A stretch of 64,000 bases of DNA from positions 62,001 to 126,000 of the forward strand of contig NZ_JBNGOP010000012.1 in NCBI RefSeq assembly GCF_050589625.1. The letters are read 5' to 3'. A program made the translations under genes and the position numbers. The notes beneath the pieces were generated by a model, which searched no databases, had not been told where the DNA came from, and was given only the letters and a program-made list of their open reading frames with translations. Of this stretch, positions 33,094 to 42,162 are shown piece by piece (the first letter of the stretch is position 1; each line of letters opens with the position of its first letter). This stretch comes from Pelagihabitans sp947500445 (lineage in GTDB: Bacteria; Bacteroidota; Bacteroidia; Flavobacteriales; Flavobacteriaceae).

Positions 33094-33417
33094 ATGGACA
33101 AACAAGACTTGCAGCAGCTCCTTTTGGTCGATAATGACAAAGGTGAAAAAAAACGTTTCGAACTTGATATAGAAGGGAAAATCGCATTTGTCGATTATAT
33201 GATTTCCAAACAACAGATCATATACCTTACCCATACCGAAGTTCCCGTAGGATTGGAAGGAAAGGGGGTAGGGAGCGCTCTTGTTCAAAAGGTGTTGGAG
33301 CATGTGGCGGCCAGCAACCTGAAAATGGCCCCGCTCTGTCCTTTTGTGGCGGCCTATCTTAAAAGACACCCTGAAATGGCCAAGGGATTGTTGGCGCCGG
33401 GCTTTTCCGTCGGATAA
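33094..33417 (+). CDS. Small GNAT-like acetyltransferase (Acetyltransf_CG type)
   Basis: 107 residues with VGLEGKGVGSALVQKVLEHV, the acetyl-CoA loop, and CPFVAAYLKRHPE, the signature end of the short YidJ/Acetyltransf_CG proteins. Last gene of the kinase-regulator-zinc-finger operon. The target is unknown. Confidence 0.82.
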   Translation: MDKQDLQQLLLVDNDKGEKKRFELDIEGKIAFVDYMISKQQIIYLTHTEVPVGLEGKGVGSALVQKVLEHVAASNLKMAPLCPFVAAYLKRHPEMAKGLLAPGFSVG

Positions 33418-33425
33418 CCATTTTA

Positions 33426-33748
33426 TACCATTTCTACCTTGAAATTACCCATTAAAAATTGCCCTTTTCCGCTTATACTTCAAAATAAAAAACAATCGTA
33501 GCTACTGTTATACCATTTCTGATGTTAAATCACCCATTAAAAATTGTTCTTTTACGTGTATGCTTCAAAATAAAATCCAACCATAGCTACTACTATGCTT
33601 GGATTTTCTTTTTCGCCTACCCAAAAAATCCCTGGTTTTTATTTGCGTAATTTAACATCAGAAATGGTATTATGCTTGATTTTTCTTTTTCGTCCAAACA
33701 AAAAATGACGGCTTTTTATTTGGGTAATTTCAAAGCAAAAACGGTATT
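33426..33748. repeat. Nested inverted repeats, four related units
   Basis: Two direct units (about 33426-33510 and 33511-33595) are followed by two inverted units (about 33596-33670 and 33671-33748). Each begins or ends with TACCATTTC-type sequence and carries ATTAAAAATTG and TTCAAAATAAAA tracts. TACCATTTCTGATGTTAAAT (33511-33530) is matched exactly by its complement at 33650-33669, and the outer pair matches less exactly. No gene inside. The remaining 33754-33926 shows nothing. Confidence 0.75.
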
Positions 33749-33926
33749 CTTGGTCACGAGCGTTAGTTTAAAGGATACGCTATAATGAAATGTATTCCTT
33801 CGAGTGCGCTTAACTGTTCATCTTCAACAACTCGGAGCGCGCACATGGTAGTTTAGTTGATCTTCGGGAGCGGTCGATTTCCAGTTTGTGTACAAAAAAG
33901 GACCGTAAATGTTTAGTTGGAATAGC

Positions 33927-34292
33927 TCATTTTAACCCGGTGCGAAAAGCCCAAAACAGCAATAATGGATGTATGGCCAACAGACGGAACCAAGCGATCC
34001 AAGGCGCGACACACAACCCGTCCGTTACGCATGACCCTTGTTGAATAAAAAAGATATGCGAGGGGATAAACAACAATAAAAGTACAATTATACCATAGCT
34101 GCCCCATTTTCTGGTCTTTGGGAAAAGGACCATCGTTCCAAAAGAAATTTCCAGAAAACCACTACTATAGTTTATAACATCAGGAAAGGGCAGCCAGTCG
34201 GGAATCAGACCGTCATAAAAACCGGGATGGATAAAATGGTTCGCACCGGCAATGACATAAAAGAGGAAAAATCCAAGTTGCAATGGTTTCAT
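33927..34292 (-). CDS. DoxX-like inner membrane protein
   Basis: 121 residues with four hydrophobic segments (LGFFLFYVIAGANHFI, then around residues 45-60, 67-85 and 95-115), the DoxX layout. It starts with a short FYVIAGANHF motif typical of this family. It is followed upstream by another small membrane protein, 16 bp apart. Exact role unknown; relatives are tied to redox and sulfur metabolism. Confidence 0.72.
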   Translation of the reverse strand: MKPLQLGFFLFYVIAGANHFIHPGFYDGLIPDWLPFPDVINYSSGFLEISFGTMVLFPKTRKWGSYGIIVLLLLFIPSHIFFIQQGSCVTDGLCVAPWIAWFRLLAIHPLLLFWAFRTGLK

Positions 34293-34308
34293 ACCGGAGA
34301 TGGTATAC

Positions 34309-34716
34309 TTAGTTTTTTTGGGTATCGGTCAGGCGCCATCGTTGTTTCGTATGTACCTGTTTTAAAATCATAAAAAACGGAATCCACCAAATAAAATCAT
34401 TGGTGATAAGGGTATAGCTGAATTCGAACGGGACAATATCTTGTAGGTAGTTGAAAACAAAGCCCAATGGCCCAAAAATTTTCCCTAAAAACCCCACGGC
34501 CACTATGGGCCAATGCCGCATGGCATCGTAGGAGGCCCACCAATACCCTAGGCCGTATACCCCGATGACCATTCCCATACCCTGCCAAACCATGGGGTGG
34601 TTCAATGCGGCCATCCCCACAAGTTCAAAAAAATGGTTCGGGAACAGCACCACCCAAGTTCCCCAAAGTACGTTATATACTGCCGCTAGGCGTAAAGTGG
34701 TCCGGTGCAAGTTCAT
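34309..34716 (-). CDS. Small membrane protein of unknown function
   Basis: 135 residues with about four membrane segments (LAAVYNVLWGTWVVLF, GMGMVIGVYGLGYWW, VAVGFLGKIFGPLGFVF and WWIPFFMILK). The type is often found close to photolyase and pirin genes in Flavobacteriia as far as I recall, but no function is known. Same operon as the DoxX-like protein. Confidence 0.6.
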   Translation of the reverse strand: MNLHRTTLRLAAVYNVLWGTWVVLFPNHFFELVGMAALNHPMVWQGMGMVIGVYGLGYWWASYDAMRHWPIVAVGFLGKIFGPLGFVFNYLQDIVPFEFSYTLITNDFIWWIPFFMILKQVHTKQRWRLTDTQKN

Positions 34717-34768
34717 AAATGGCTTTTTTTATTTTTACGCGTTTAAAGTAAGGAGGGTAGTATAACAG

Positions 34769-35770
34769 CTATTTTTCTTCCAGTCTTCCATCCGGATATA
34801 AGGCGAACCGCCCCTTTTCCTTTGGATGGACAACGTCATGTTTCTTCCATGGCCACCCGCCGAATGCCGTCATACGATAATCGTCCATGGCCTCCTGTAT
34901 TTCCGTTTCGTTGTTCATTACAAAAGGGCCATACTGTGCCACAGGTTCCGCTATCGGTTTTCCTTGGAGCAATAGCAGCCGTACCGTTTTTGTACCCGCC
35001 TCGATCAAGGTATCTTCAGGTCCGTTCAACGCCGCACCAAATCCGCTCCGCAATTCCGTTTCCCCGATTGTCAGGCTTTCGCCTTCGTAGAAATAGAGGT
35101 TCCGTGTGGTGCCCGCGCTAACCTTTGGCAGAACGATGCTACCATTGGGCCGAATCGTGATCATCCAGACGGCTACCTCATTATTTTCGTCGTTTGCCCA
35201 GGAACCGGGGGTCGGTTCCGGTGCTGCATGTCCTTCATAGGCACCGGTAATAATTTTTATTTTGGCCGTTTCTTTTTCGATAACGGGGATGTTCTCCTGC
35301 CACAACATTTTAAAATGCGGTGGCGTAAACTTACTTTTTTTGGGAAGGTTCAACCATATTTGAAACAGTTCCAACGTATTTTCATGTTCCATGTCCAATA
35401 ACGGAAACATTTCGGCATGCTGTACCCCGCTGCCCGCCGTCATCCATTGTACGTCGCCCTGACCAAAACGGCCAGCTGCCCCTAAGGAGTCGGTATGATC
35501 ACAATATCCTTTTTGCGCAATAGTGATTGTTTCAAAACCGCGATGGGGATGCGCCGGAAAACCCGGAACGGTACGGCCGTGGTACATTCGCCAAGGGTTG
35601 TCTTCCGAAAAATCATTGCCCAGGCTCCGGCCTTCCAACGAAACGGCAGGACCCATAATCTCGTTCCCCTCCGGATAATGGTCCAAGTGGTATACGCAAA
35701 AAAGAAAAGGATCCTGTGTTTTCCATGGAAAACCCAAGGGAAATATGGTGGGTGTGGTAGTGTTCATCAT
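34769..35770 (-). CDS. Pirin family protein
   Basis: 333 residues with the double cupin of pirins. The metal ligands are in HPHRGFETIT (two His), SGVQHAE (His and Glu), and the second cupin follows from about residue 205 (EVAVWMITIRPNGSIVLP). Pirins are iron-containing and some are quercetinases or redox regulators; this one's substrate is unknown. Confidence 0.85.
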   Translation of the reverse strand: MMNTTTPTIFPLGFPWKTQDPFLFCVYHLDHYPEGNEIMGPAVSLEGRSLGNDFSEDNPWRMYHGRTVPGFPAHPHRGFETITIAQKGYCDHTDSLGAAGRFGQGDVQWMTAGSGVQHAEMFPLLDMEHENTLELFQIWLNLPKKSKFTPPHFKMLWQENIPVIEKETAKIKIITGAYEGHAAPEPTPGSWANDENNEVAVWMITIRPNGSIVLPKVSAGTTRNLYFYEGESLTIGETELRSGFGAALNGPEDTLIEAGTKTVRLLLLQGKPIAEPVAQYGPFVMNNETEIQEAMDDYRMTAFGGWPWKKHDVVHPKEKGRFALYPDGRLEEK

Positions 35771-35846
35771 AGCTTAAAAATAGCTGTTTTTCCGTTGCAA
35801 TAGGGGTGATTTCAAAGCAAAATGGTATGAAGGGAGGTTAAATGAC

Positions 35847-36299
35847 CTAGTTCCCATGTTTGGCGGTATTGACTTCGATCCAGTTTTCTTCGGGATCCTT
35901 TAAATAGATCTGTTGAACCCCATCGGCCCTTAGGGTTATCGCACTTTCTTCTCCTGGCCAGTCCCAAAAGGGAACTTCGTTTTTCTTTAAATGAGCTACA
36001 ACACCTTCCAAATTATTGGTAGCCAAGCACAGATGTACACTTTTGCTATGCCGCATGGGAACGCTATCTTTTCCGATCAAGTGCAGTTGGGAAGCCCCGT
36101 TTACCTGAAACCAGCGAAAACCTAATTTTCCGGCCGGATGTGGAATCTCCTCTAAACCGAGCACCTGCGCATAAAAATCACCGACTTTTTCCAAATCTTT
36201 TACAATAAAGGAATAGTGATCGTACCGAAAGTCAAAATCTTGTGCGGTCAAAGAAAGACACTGTCCGCAAAGAAATAGTAGCAGGATAAATTTTTTCAT
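35847..36299 (-). CDS. Secreted VOC (glyoxalase-like) protein
   Basis: 150 residues with a Sec signal peptide (MKKFILLLFLCGQCLSLTAQ) and one VOC domain: DHYSFIVKDLEKVGDFYAQVLGL, LHLIGKDS and the last strand DPEENWIEVN with a Glu metal ligand. Export of a VOC protein suggests a periplasmic enzyme or binder. Unknown substrate. Confidence 0.78.
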   Translation of the reverse strand: MKKFILLLFLCGQCLSLTAQDFDFRYDHYSFIVKDLEKVGDFYAQVLGLEEIPHPAGKLGFRWFQVNGASQLHLIGKDSVPMRHSKSVHLCLATNNLEGVVAHLKKNEVPFWDWPGEESAITLRADGVQQIYLKDPEENWIEVNTAKHGN

Positions 36300-36317
36300 A
36301 GTTCTCTAGTTTCGTTT

Positions 36318-36484
36318 AATGAAGTGGTTTAAACTTTTCACATTTAAGTGAAAATTAGCAATTTTTTGCCCAGTTGAAGGTTTTTTTGAGTTGCATAGCA
36401 GGGCTACGGAAGGAAAAAAAGGCGAAAATTGGGTCAAAAAGGGCAATTTTTTAACGAATGGGAAAAGTTTAAACCACTTCAATT
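36318..36484. repeat. Inverted repeat with ~25 bp arms
   Basis: TGAAGTGGTTTAAACTTTTC at the left and GAAAAGTTTAAACCACTTCA at the right end are exact complements, with a second matching pair inside (GCAATTTTTTGCCC / GGGCAATTTTTTAACG). Lies between the VOC and DUF6340 genes; a MITE-like or decayed mobile sequence. Further on, 36672-36745 holds another inverted pair (TATCCTC...GAGGATA), and no gene is visible up to 36879. Confidence 0.65.
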
Positions 36485-36879
36485 AATAAAAACCGACACC
36501 TGTTCCCTTGTATGACCTGCCGGTACTCTTTTCTAAAAGAAGGGTTTGGTATGTGGGGTTTCGGTGGGTGGGCGTTTGCCCGCCTCAAGATGTAAAATTA
36601 TGGAGAAATAAACACAAAAAAAGGTATTTATCCATAGTTCCGATCGTGTGCACCGATACCTTCCAAAACAACTAGAATATCCTCGGCACACTTCATGCTC
36701 AAATAGTCCCTGCGGTAGGGAAACCTTCATGCTTTGAGGATATTTTGGAGTAGGGGAATGCTGTTTTTTACAGGGATTGGGCAATAGATAGGGTTGATTA
36801 TCAGTTACTAGTAAACAAACTTTGGAACAGCTTTTTTTTGGACCATTTGTGGAAGAATAGTAACGACAAACCCAGTTTT

Positions 36880-37929
36880 ATGAAAAATCGAATAAAACTA
36901 ATAGGAGTATCGGTAATGCTATGGGCCTTGGTAGGCTGTAGTGCCACCAACCGTATGACCATGGGAGTAACCGAACCCGCCCATATCAATATTCCCGGCG
37001 ATGTGGCCCGGATAGGGTTAATCAATAGGAGCGTACCCTCCGAAGGTAACGAGTCGCTCGATAAAATTGATAAGCTCCTTTCGTTGGAAGGGTTAAAATT
37101 GGACCAAGAAGGTGCCGAGTCGGCCCTGAACGGCTTAAAGGCCGAGTTGGAACGCACTGGCAGATATGAAAGTGTGGTCAATATCACCGAAATTGAGTCG
37201 CAGCGAAAGGGGTTGGGAGTATTTCCCGCACAAATGAGTTGGGACGCCATTGAGGAAATCTGTAATGCGAATCAAGTAGACGTGTTGTTCTCCTTGGAGT
37301 TTTATGATACGAATACCAGCGTTGATTATGTGCAGCAAATGGTGAACCTTCCCAATCCGTTGGGTATAAAAACACAGGTGCCGGGGCATAAGGTGACCTT
37401 ACGGACCGAGCTTAAAAATGGTTGGAGGGTGTACGACCCGTACAACAAACAGATTTTGGACGAGGCCAGTACACGCAACCAATTGGTATCGGTAGGGGAG
37501 GGCATCAATCCTTTTAAGGCCGTGGAGGCCGTGGTCGGTAGAAAGGAAGCCGTTTTACAGACGAGCCATGATGTCGGCAGCGGATATGCGCTAAAAAGTA
37601 GACCGCTCAAACGAAGGGTATCCCGAAATTACTTTATTAAGGGAACCTCTAATTTTGAAATAGGGAACAGAAGGGCACAGGCAGGCGATTGGGACGGTGC
37701 AGCGGCACTTTGGGCGTTGGAATTGCAACATCCCGATGCTAAAATAGCCGGTCGCGCCAACTACAATATGGCCATCAGTAATGAAATCAATGGCGATTTG
37801 GACAAGGCGTTGGAGTTTGCATCCCGGGCCTATACCGATTATGCCCTACGCGATGCGTTGGGATACATCAATATCCTAAGAAATAGAATGGTCCAACAAG
37901 ATCGCTTAAGGGAGCAAACGTCCCGCTAA
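36880..37929 (+). CDS. DUF6340 lipoprotein with TPR-like C-terminus
   Basis: Start set at ATG 36880, which gives a proper lipoprotein signal (MKNRIKLIGVSVMLWALVGC); the earlier frame start at 36838 lacks one. About 349 residues. The N-terminal part matches DUF6340 (HINIPGDVARIGLINRS), and the C-terminal part has TPR-like helices (AGDWDGAAALWALELQHPDA, ANYNMAISNEINGDLDKALEFA). A cell-envelope protein of unknown function. Confidence 0.8.
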   Translation: MKNRIKLIGVSVMLWALVGCSATNRMTMGVTEPAHINIPGDVARIGLINRSVPSEGNESLDKIDKLLSLEGLKLDQEGAESALNGLKAELERTGRYESVVNITEIESQRKGLGVFPAQMSWDAIEEICNANQVDVLFSLEFYDTNTSVDYVQQMVNLPNPLGIKTQVPGHKVTLRTELKNGWRVYDPYNKQILDEASTRNQLVSVGEGINPFKAVEAVVGRKEAVLQTSHDVGSGYALKSRPLKRRVSRNYFIKGTSNFEIGNRRAQAGDWDGAAALWALELQHPDAKIAGRANYNMAISNEINGDLDKALEFASRAYTDYALRDALGYINILRNRMVQQDRLREQTSR

Positions 37930-37931
37930 GA

Positions 37932-39416
37932 TCATACGTCCTCGTCCATGGAGTCCCATACCGGTCGTCCGGGCAGGGTATGTTTTGCCAGAATACGCTG
38001 TCCTTCCGATCGCACCGAGCTTGCATTTTTTAGGTCGTAGAGAACGGAGCTTGCAAAACGCCTCATCTTTACGATATCTACGATAGGAAACGGATAGTCC
38101 CTGCCCAGTTCGAAATTTAGGAACTGTTGTTCCATAGGGGGGATTTTCCAAGGTTCGTGCAGATAGTTCAGGGGAAGTACCGACAGTTCGGGAATCCATT
38201 GTTTGATAAATCGACCCTCCGGATCGTGCTCTTTTCCATTTTTGACCGGATTGTAAATGCGGATCGTATGTATTCCGGTCTCTCCCGATTGCATGTTCAG
38301 TTGCGGAAAGTGTATTCCCGGCTCAAAATCCAAAAAATGCTGTGCCAAATGTTCCGTACAATCCTGCCAAGGTTGCCATAACAAATGAGTGAAAAAAGAG
38401 GCCAATAGCGCCCGTAGCCTAAAATTGACGAACCCGGTAGTTACCAGACAGCGCATGGCCGCATCCACCATGGGCACTCCGGTATTCCCGTCACGCCAGG
38501 CCTTTTGCAATTTCGGCCGCACGGCTTTCTGCAGCCCGTGATAGCCGGTGTTGATGCTCCGGAACTCCATTTCGGGTTCCATTTCGAACTTTTGGATGAA
38601 ATGCGCCTGCCAGCGCATACGCGATAAGAAGGAAGAAAGGTCCCTTTTGCTTCCGATGGTATTTTTATGGGAGGCCACATACTGACACACCTGTCTTGTG
38701 GACAAATTCCCCCAGGCCAAATACGGAGACAGCCGACTGCTGTGCAATCGCGATTTTTCCGGACTCGAATAACAACGGTTGTACCCCTTTACCCGATCGA
38801 AAACAAAGCTCTTAAGGTATTTAATGCCTTGTGAAGTACCTCCGTTCTGAACATTTTTACCAGGGGTCGTATCCAATTCTACTTTGGGCAAATTGGACAT
38901 AAACTGCTCGGAAAGCACCTTTACATTAAAAAAATGGCTAGGGTCCAATTGGGTAACGGGAATCTTTTGGTTGATGAAATCGACCCAATCGTTCTTCCAT
39001 TTTTTTCGGTCTTTACGACCTCGAAAAACACCATTGCAAACACTCTCCTTCCAATACGTTCCATGGTCCCTGCACCATTTGGCTACGGCCTTATCACGGT
39101 CGTAGGTGATGTCCATTCCCGTTTCTTGATGCGAAAATATCCCGCTAATGGGGTGCAGTTGGTGTAGATATGAAAATAGGGCGACCATTTTCATTTCCGT
39201 AAGGAGCATTTGGGTATCAAAACCGGCCATCTGCCGTTGCATATCGGCCAGGCTTTGTTTTATAAAACCAATGTGCCGATCGCTATAGTGGGCATCTTTC
39301 GTCCAAAGCGGTTCAAAATTGAAAAGAAGCAATACCTTCTCGCCCGTAGCAATGGCGTTATGCAAGGGCTCGTGGTCTGTAAGCCGTAAATCTCTTTTGA
39401 ACCAGACTACAACCAT
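37932..39416 (-). CDS. Cryptochrome/photolyase-family flavoprotein, divergent
   Basis: 494 residues: an N-terminal Rossmann-like photolyase domain (VVVWFKRDLRLTDHEPL) and an FAD-binding helical domain (SSRLSPYLAWGNLSTRQVC, then AAMRCLVTTGFVNFRLRALLASF). Where class I photolyases read MHNRVRM and WQWAAGSG, it reads VNFRLRA and LNMQSGETG, so key positions around the flavin differ; a photoreceptor or a different repair activity is possible. The stop/start overlaps the photolyase gene by one base. Confidence 0.82.
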   Translation of the reverse strand: MVVVWFKRDLRLTDHEPLHNAIATGEKVLLLFNFEPLWTKDAHYSDRHIGFIKQSLADMQRQMAGFDTQMLLTEMKMVALFSYLHQLHPISGIFSHQETGMDITYDRDKAVAKWCRDHGTYWKESVCNGVFRGRKDRKKWKNDWVDFINQKIPVTQLDPSHFFNVKVLSEQFMSNLPKVELDTTPGKNVQNGGTSQGIKYLKSFVFDRVKGYNRCYSSPEKSRLHSSRLSPYLAWGNLSTRQVCQYVASHKNTIGSKRDLSSFLSRMRWQAHFIQKFEMEPEMEFRSINTGYHGLQKAVRPKLQKAWRDGNTGVPMVDAAMRCLVTTGFVNFRLRALLASFFTHLLWQPWQDCTEHLAQHFLDFEPGIHFPQLNMQSGETGIHTIRIYNPVKNGKEHDPEGRFIKQWIPELSVLPLNYLHEPWKIPPMEQQFLNFELGRDYPFPIVDIVKMRRFASSVLYDLKNASSVRSEGQRILAKHTLPGRPVWDSMDEDV

Positions 39417-40726
39417 TAGGAGACCGCTTCCTTATAGGTTTTTAAGCAACGCTCCCTTGCCATTTTGTGATCGACCATTTTTTGGGGATATGTAAGTTCC
39501 TGCAAGTCGGGTACCCATTGCCTAATGTACTCCTTTTGTTTATCGAACTTATCAATTTGCGTCATCGGGTTAAAGATCCGAAAGTAAGGGGCGGCATCGA
39601 CACCGCTACCTGCGGCCCATTGCCAATTACCGACATTAGCACTTTGGTCGTAATCCAGTAACTTTTCGGCAAAATAGGCCTCTCCCCAGCGCCAGTCGAT
39701 CAACAGGTGTTTGCATAAAAAACTGGCCACCAACATACGTACCCTATTGTGCATGTACCCGGTCTGGTTCAGTTCGCGCATTCCAGCATCGACCAAGGCA
39801 TAACCGGTTTCACCGTTTTTCCATTTTTCGAATTCATTTTCGTTATTCCGCCATTCGATACGGTCATATTTTGATCGGAACGCCTTTTTGGCGGTATGCG
39901 GAAAATGCCATAAAATCTGCATAAAAAATTCGCGCCAGATCAACTCGCTCCAAAAAGCCTCGTTGTCTTCCGCAATCGCCTTTTTCATCATTTTTCGGAT
40001 AGATACCGTTCCAAAACGAAGATGCGGCCCCAAACGTGACGTCCCGTTCTCTTTAGCGGGAAAATTACGGGTAGCCTCATAATTCTCGATAAGGGACGGT
40101 GTAACGGTAAACTCGGGTACTTTAATGCTTGCCGTTCGGAAACCTATATCCGATAAAGAAAGGTTGGGCAAACGGGAATGCTTTACCAAATTACCAAAAT
40201 GGGCTTCCGTATCATAGGATACCAAGTGCTCCTTTTTATCAAAAAGACTTTTCCATTTGTTTTTATAAGGGGTGTATACCACATAGGGGTCGCCATCATC
40301 TTTCACCACTTCGTCCTTTTCAAAGATTACCTGATCCTTAAAGGAGGTAAACGGTATGGAACGTTCTTGCAGGAGTGCTGCTATTTTTTTGTCCCTTTCC
40401 TTGGCGTAGGGTTCGTAATCGTGATTGGTATACACTTGTTGCACTTCGTAGTTTTGTAGGAGTTCCTTAAAAATGTCCTCCGGGCGGCCATGGTACATTG
40501 CTATGGAACTACCAAATTTGTCCTGCAGCCGATCTCGCATGCGCTGGAGGGTTTCGTGAATAAAGGTTACCCGGGCATCGTGCTGGGGAAGTTCCTCTAA
40601 AATATCGGAGTCAAAGATGAATAGGGGAAGTACGGGACAATCGCCTTTTAGGGCGTGGGAGAAACCCGCGTTGTCATCTAGTCTAAGGTCCCTGCGAAAC
40701 CAAAAAAGTGCAATTTTATTTTCCAT
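39416..40726 (-). CDS. phrB: Class I deoxyribodipyrimidine photolyase
   Basis: 436 residues beginning IALFWFRRDLRLDDNAGFSHAL, with the FAD domain motifs TSRLGPHLRFGTVSIRKM, YMHNRVRMLVASFLCKHLLIDW and NWQWAAGSGVDAAPYFRIFNP. It splits cyclobutane pyrimidine dimers with light. Part of a minus-strand group SRPBCC-SDR-photolyase-cryptochrome. Confidence 0.92.
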   Translation of the reverse strand: MENKIALFWFRRDLRLDDNAGFSHALKGDCPVLPLFIFDSDILEELPQHDARVTFIHETLQRMRDRLQDKFGSSIAMYHGRPEDIFKELLQNYEVQQVYTNHDYEPYAKERDKKIAALLQERSIPFTSFKDQVIFEKDEVVKDDGDPYVVYTPYKNKWKSLFDKKEHLVSYDTEAHFGNLVKHSRLPNLSLSDIGFRTASIKVPEFTVTPSLIENYEATRNFPAKENGTSRLGPHLRFGTVSIRKMMKKAIAEDNEAFWSELIWREFFMQILWHFPHTAKKAFRSKYDRIEWRNNENEFEKWKNGETGYALVDAGMRELNQTGYMHNRVRMLVASFLCKHLLIDWRWGEAYFAEKLLDYDQSANVGNWQWAAGSGVDAAPYFRIFNPMTQIDKFDKQKEYIRQWVPDLQELTYPQKMVDHKMARERCLKTYKEAVS

Positions 40727-40778
40727 AAATGTTGTGGATTGGTATGATGTAACGGATTGTAATAGTGATTGTGTGGTA

Positions 40779-41468
40779 TTAGCTGATGTTCAAACTTCCC
40801 ATTCCGCCATCGACACCAACAACTTGTCCGGTCATCCAACTGCTTTGTTCGCTCAATAAAAATACCCCGATGTGGGCAATGTCCTCCGCTTCGCCCACAC
40901 GTTTTAAAGGATGTCGTTCCGCCATCATATCCCTTTTTCGATCGTTATTGAGCAAACGGCCCGCTAAGGGGGTATCGACCAAAGAAGGAGCGACAACGTT
41001 CACCCTAAGTTTTGGGGCATACTCCGCGGCCAACGATTTGGCAAAACCTTCTATGGCACCCTTTGCCGCGGCCACACTGGTATGGAACGGCATTCCCGTA
41101 CCTACGGCGACGGTGCTAAAGAAAACCATGCTGGACCCCTCCGCCATAATCGCGATAATTTCTTTGACCACGCGCACCAGGCCAAAGAAATTTAACTGCA
41201 TATCCTCTTCAAAGGTACTGGCGGCCATCATTTTAAACGGTTTTAAATTGATGCTGCCCGGGCAATAGGCAAAACCATGAAGTGCGTCGGGCAATAGACC
41301 GGTGTCCAAAGTGTCCGTGGTAACATCGAATGGAATGTGCGTGACGTTAAGTCCGTCCAATGCATCCGCCGTGCGCGATGCGATAAAAACGTTATGGTCC
41401 TTTGCAAGGGTTTTGGCCATAGCAAAACCGATACCGTGGCTACCGCCGATAAGAAGTATGTTTTTCAT
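40779..41468 (-). CDS. SDR-family protein lacking the catalytic Tyr
   Basis: 229 residues with the Rossmann motif GGSHGIGFAMAKTL and the C-terminal GQVVGVDGGMGSLN. At the active site the usual YxxxK appears as SVAAAKGA: the Lys is present but the Tyr position is Val, so classical dehydrogenase chemistry is doubtful. Located between photolyase and SRPBCC genes, as in other flavobacterial light-response clusters I recall. Confidence 0.82.
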   Translation of the reverse strand: MKNILLIGGSHGIGFAMAKTLAKDHNVFIASRTADALDGLNVTHIPFDVTTDTLDTGLLPDALHGFAYCPGSINLKPFKMMAASTFEEDMQLNFFGLVRVVKEIIAIMAEGSSMVFFSTVAVGTGMPFHTSVAAAKGAIEGFAKSLAAEYAPKLRVNVVAPSLVDTPLAGRLLNNDRKRDMMAERHPLKRVGEAEDIAHIGVFLLSEQSSWMTGQVVGVDGGMGSLNIS

Positions 41469-41477
41469 ATAATAGGG

Positions 41478-41990
41478 TTAAATGGATGTTATGGTTAAAA
41501 AGGGTGAATGCCCGGGAAGCGTTCCAAAAAGTTGTTGCAATTTTTCTTCCCTGAAAGCAAATATTTGTTGCAATTGTTTTTTTACGATCAAAGGATGCGC
41601 AAGGCGGCCCAACACACCGAACGGTATTTTATAATCGATCAGGTCTTCCATGATAACACCCCCGTCGGTTTCATGAATAAAATGTTTATGGTGCCATAAC
41701 GCATACGGGCCGAACAGCTGCTGGTCCACAAAATAATTGCCCTCTTTGATGTTCGTTATTTCACTGACCCATTTAGTGGTAATGCCCGCGATAGGACTTA
41801 CTTTATACTGGATGATCTGCCCTTCGAACAGGGGCCTGTCGGCACCATTCAGAATTTGAAAACCCATTTTTTCGGGTGTAATCACCTTTAGGTTTTCGGG
41901 ATTGGACAAAAAATCCCATGCCGTTTTAAGGTCAATGGGGACCGCTTGCTTGGCATGGAGTTGATACAGTTGCATGTCGTGGTTTTCCAC
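41478..41990 (-). CDS. SRPBCC (START-like) family protein
   Basis: About 165-170 residues; ATGs at 41990 and 41975 are both possible, and MQLYQLHAKQAVPIDLKTAWDFLS at 41975 is the family's usual beginning. The pattern FFSNP-like SNPENLKVITP and the helix near the C-terminus (PLIVKKQLQQIFAFREEKLQQLF) match the SRPBCC fold that binds hydrophobic ligands. It is ten bases upstream of the SDR gene, likely the same operon. Confidence 0.8.
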   Translation of the reverse strand: MENHDMQLYQLHAKQAVPIDLKTAWDFLSNPENLKVITPEKMGFQILNGADRPLFEGQIIQYKVSPIAGITTKWVSEITNIKEGNYFVDQQLFGPYALWHHKHFIHETDGGVIMEDLIDYKIPFGVLGRLAHPLIVKKQLQQIFAFREEKLQQLFGTLPGHSPFLTITSI

Positions 41991-42162
41991 AAAGATACCT
42001 TCAATTTCTGTTTAAAGAAAAATACATATAGTTAAACAAATAATAAAACGTTTTTTTGCGACCCTTGAGGGGATGCATCCAACAGTTTATGGGTCTTAAT
42101 TTTGGTCCATTCGTGTAAAGTTCCAGCTATTTTGTACTTTGCCAGATTACTTTTTGTAAGCG

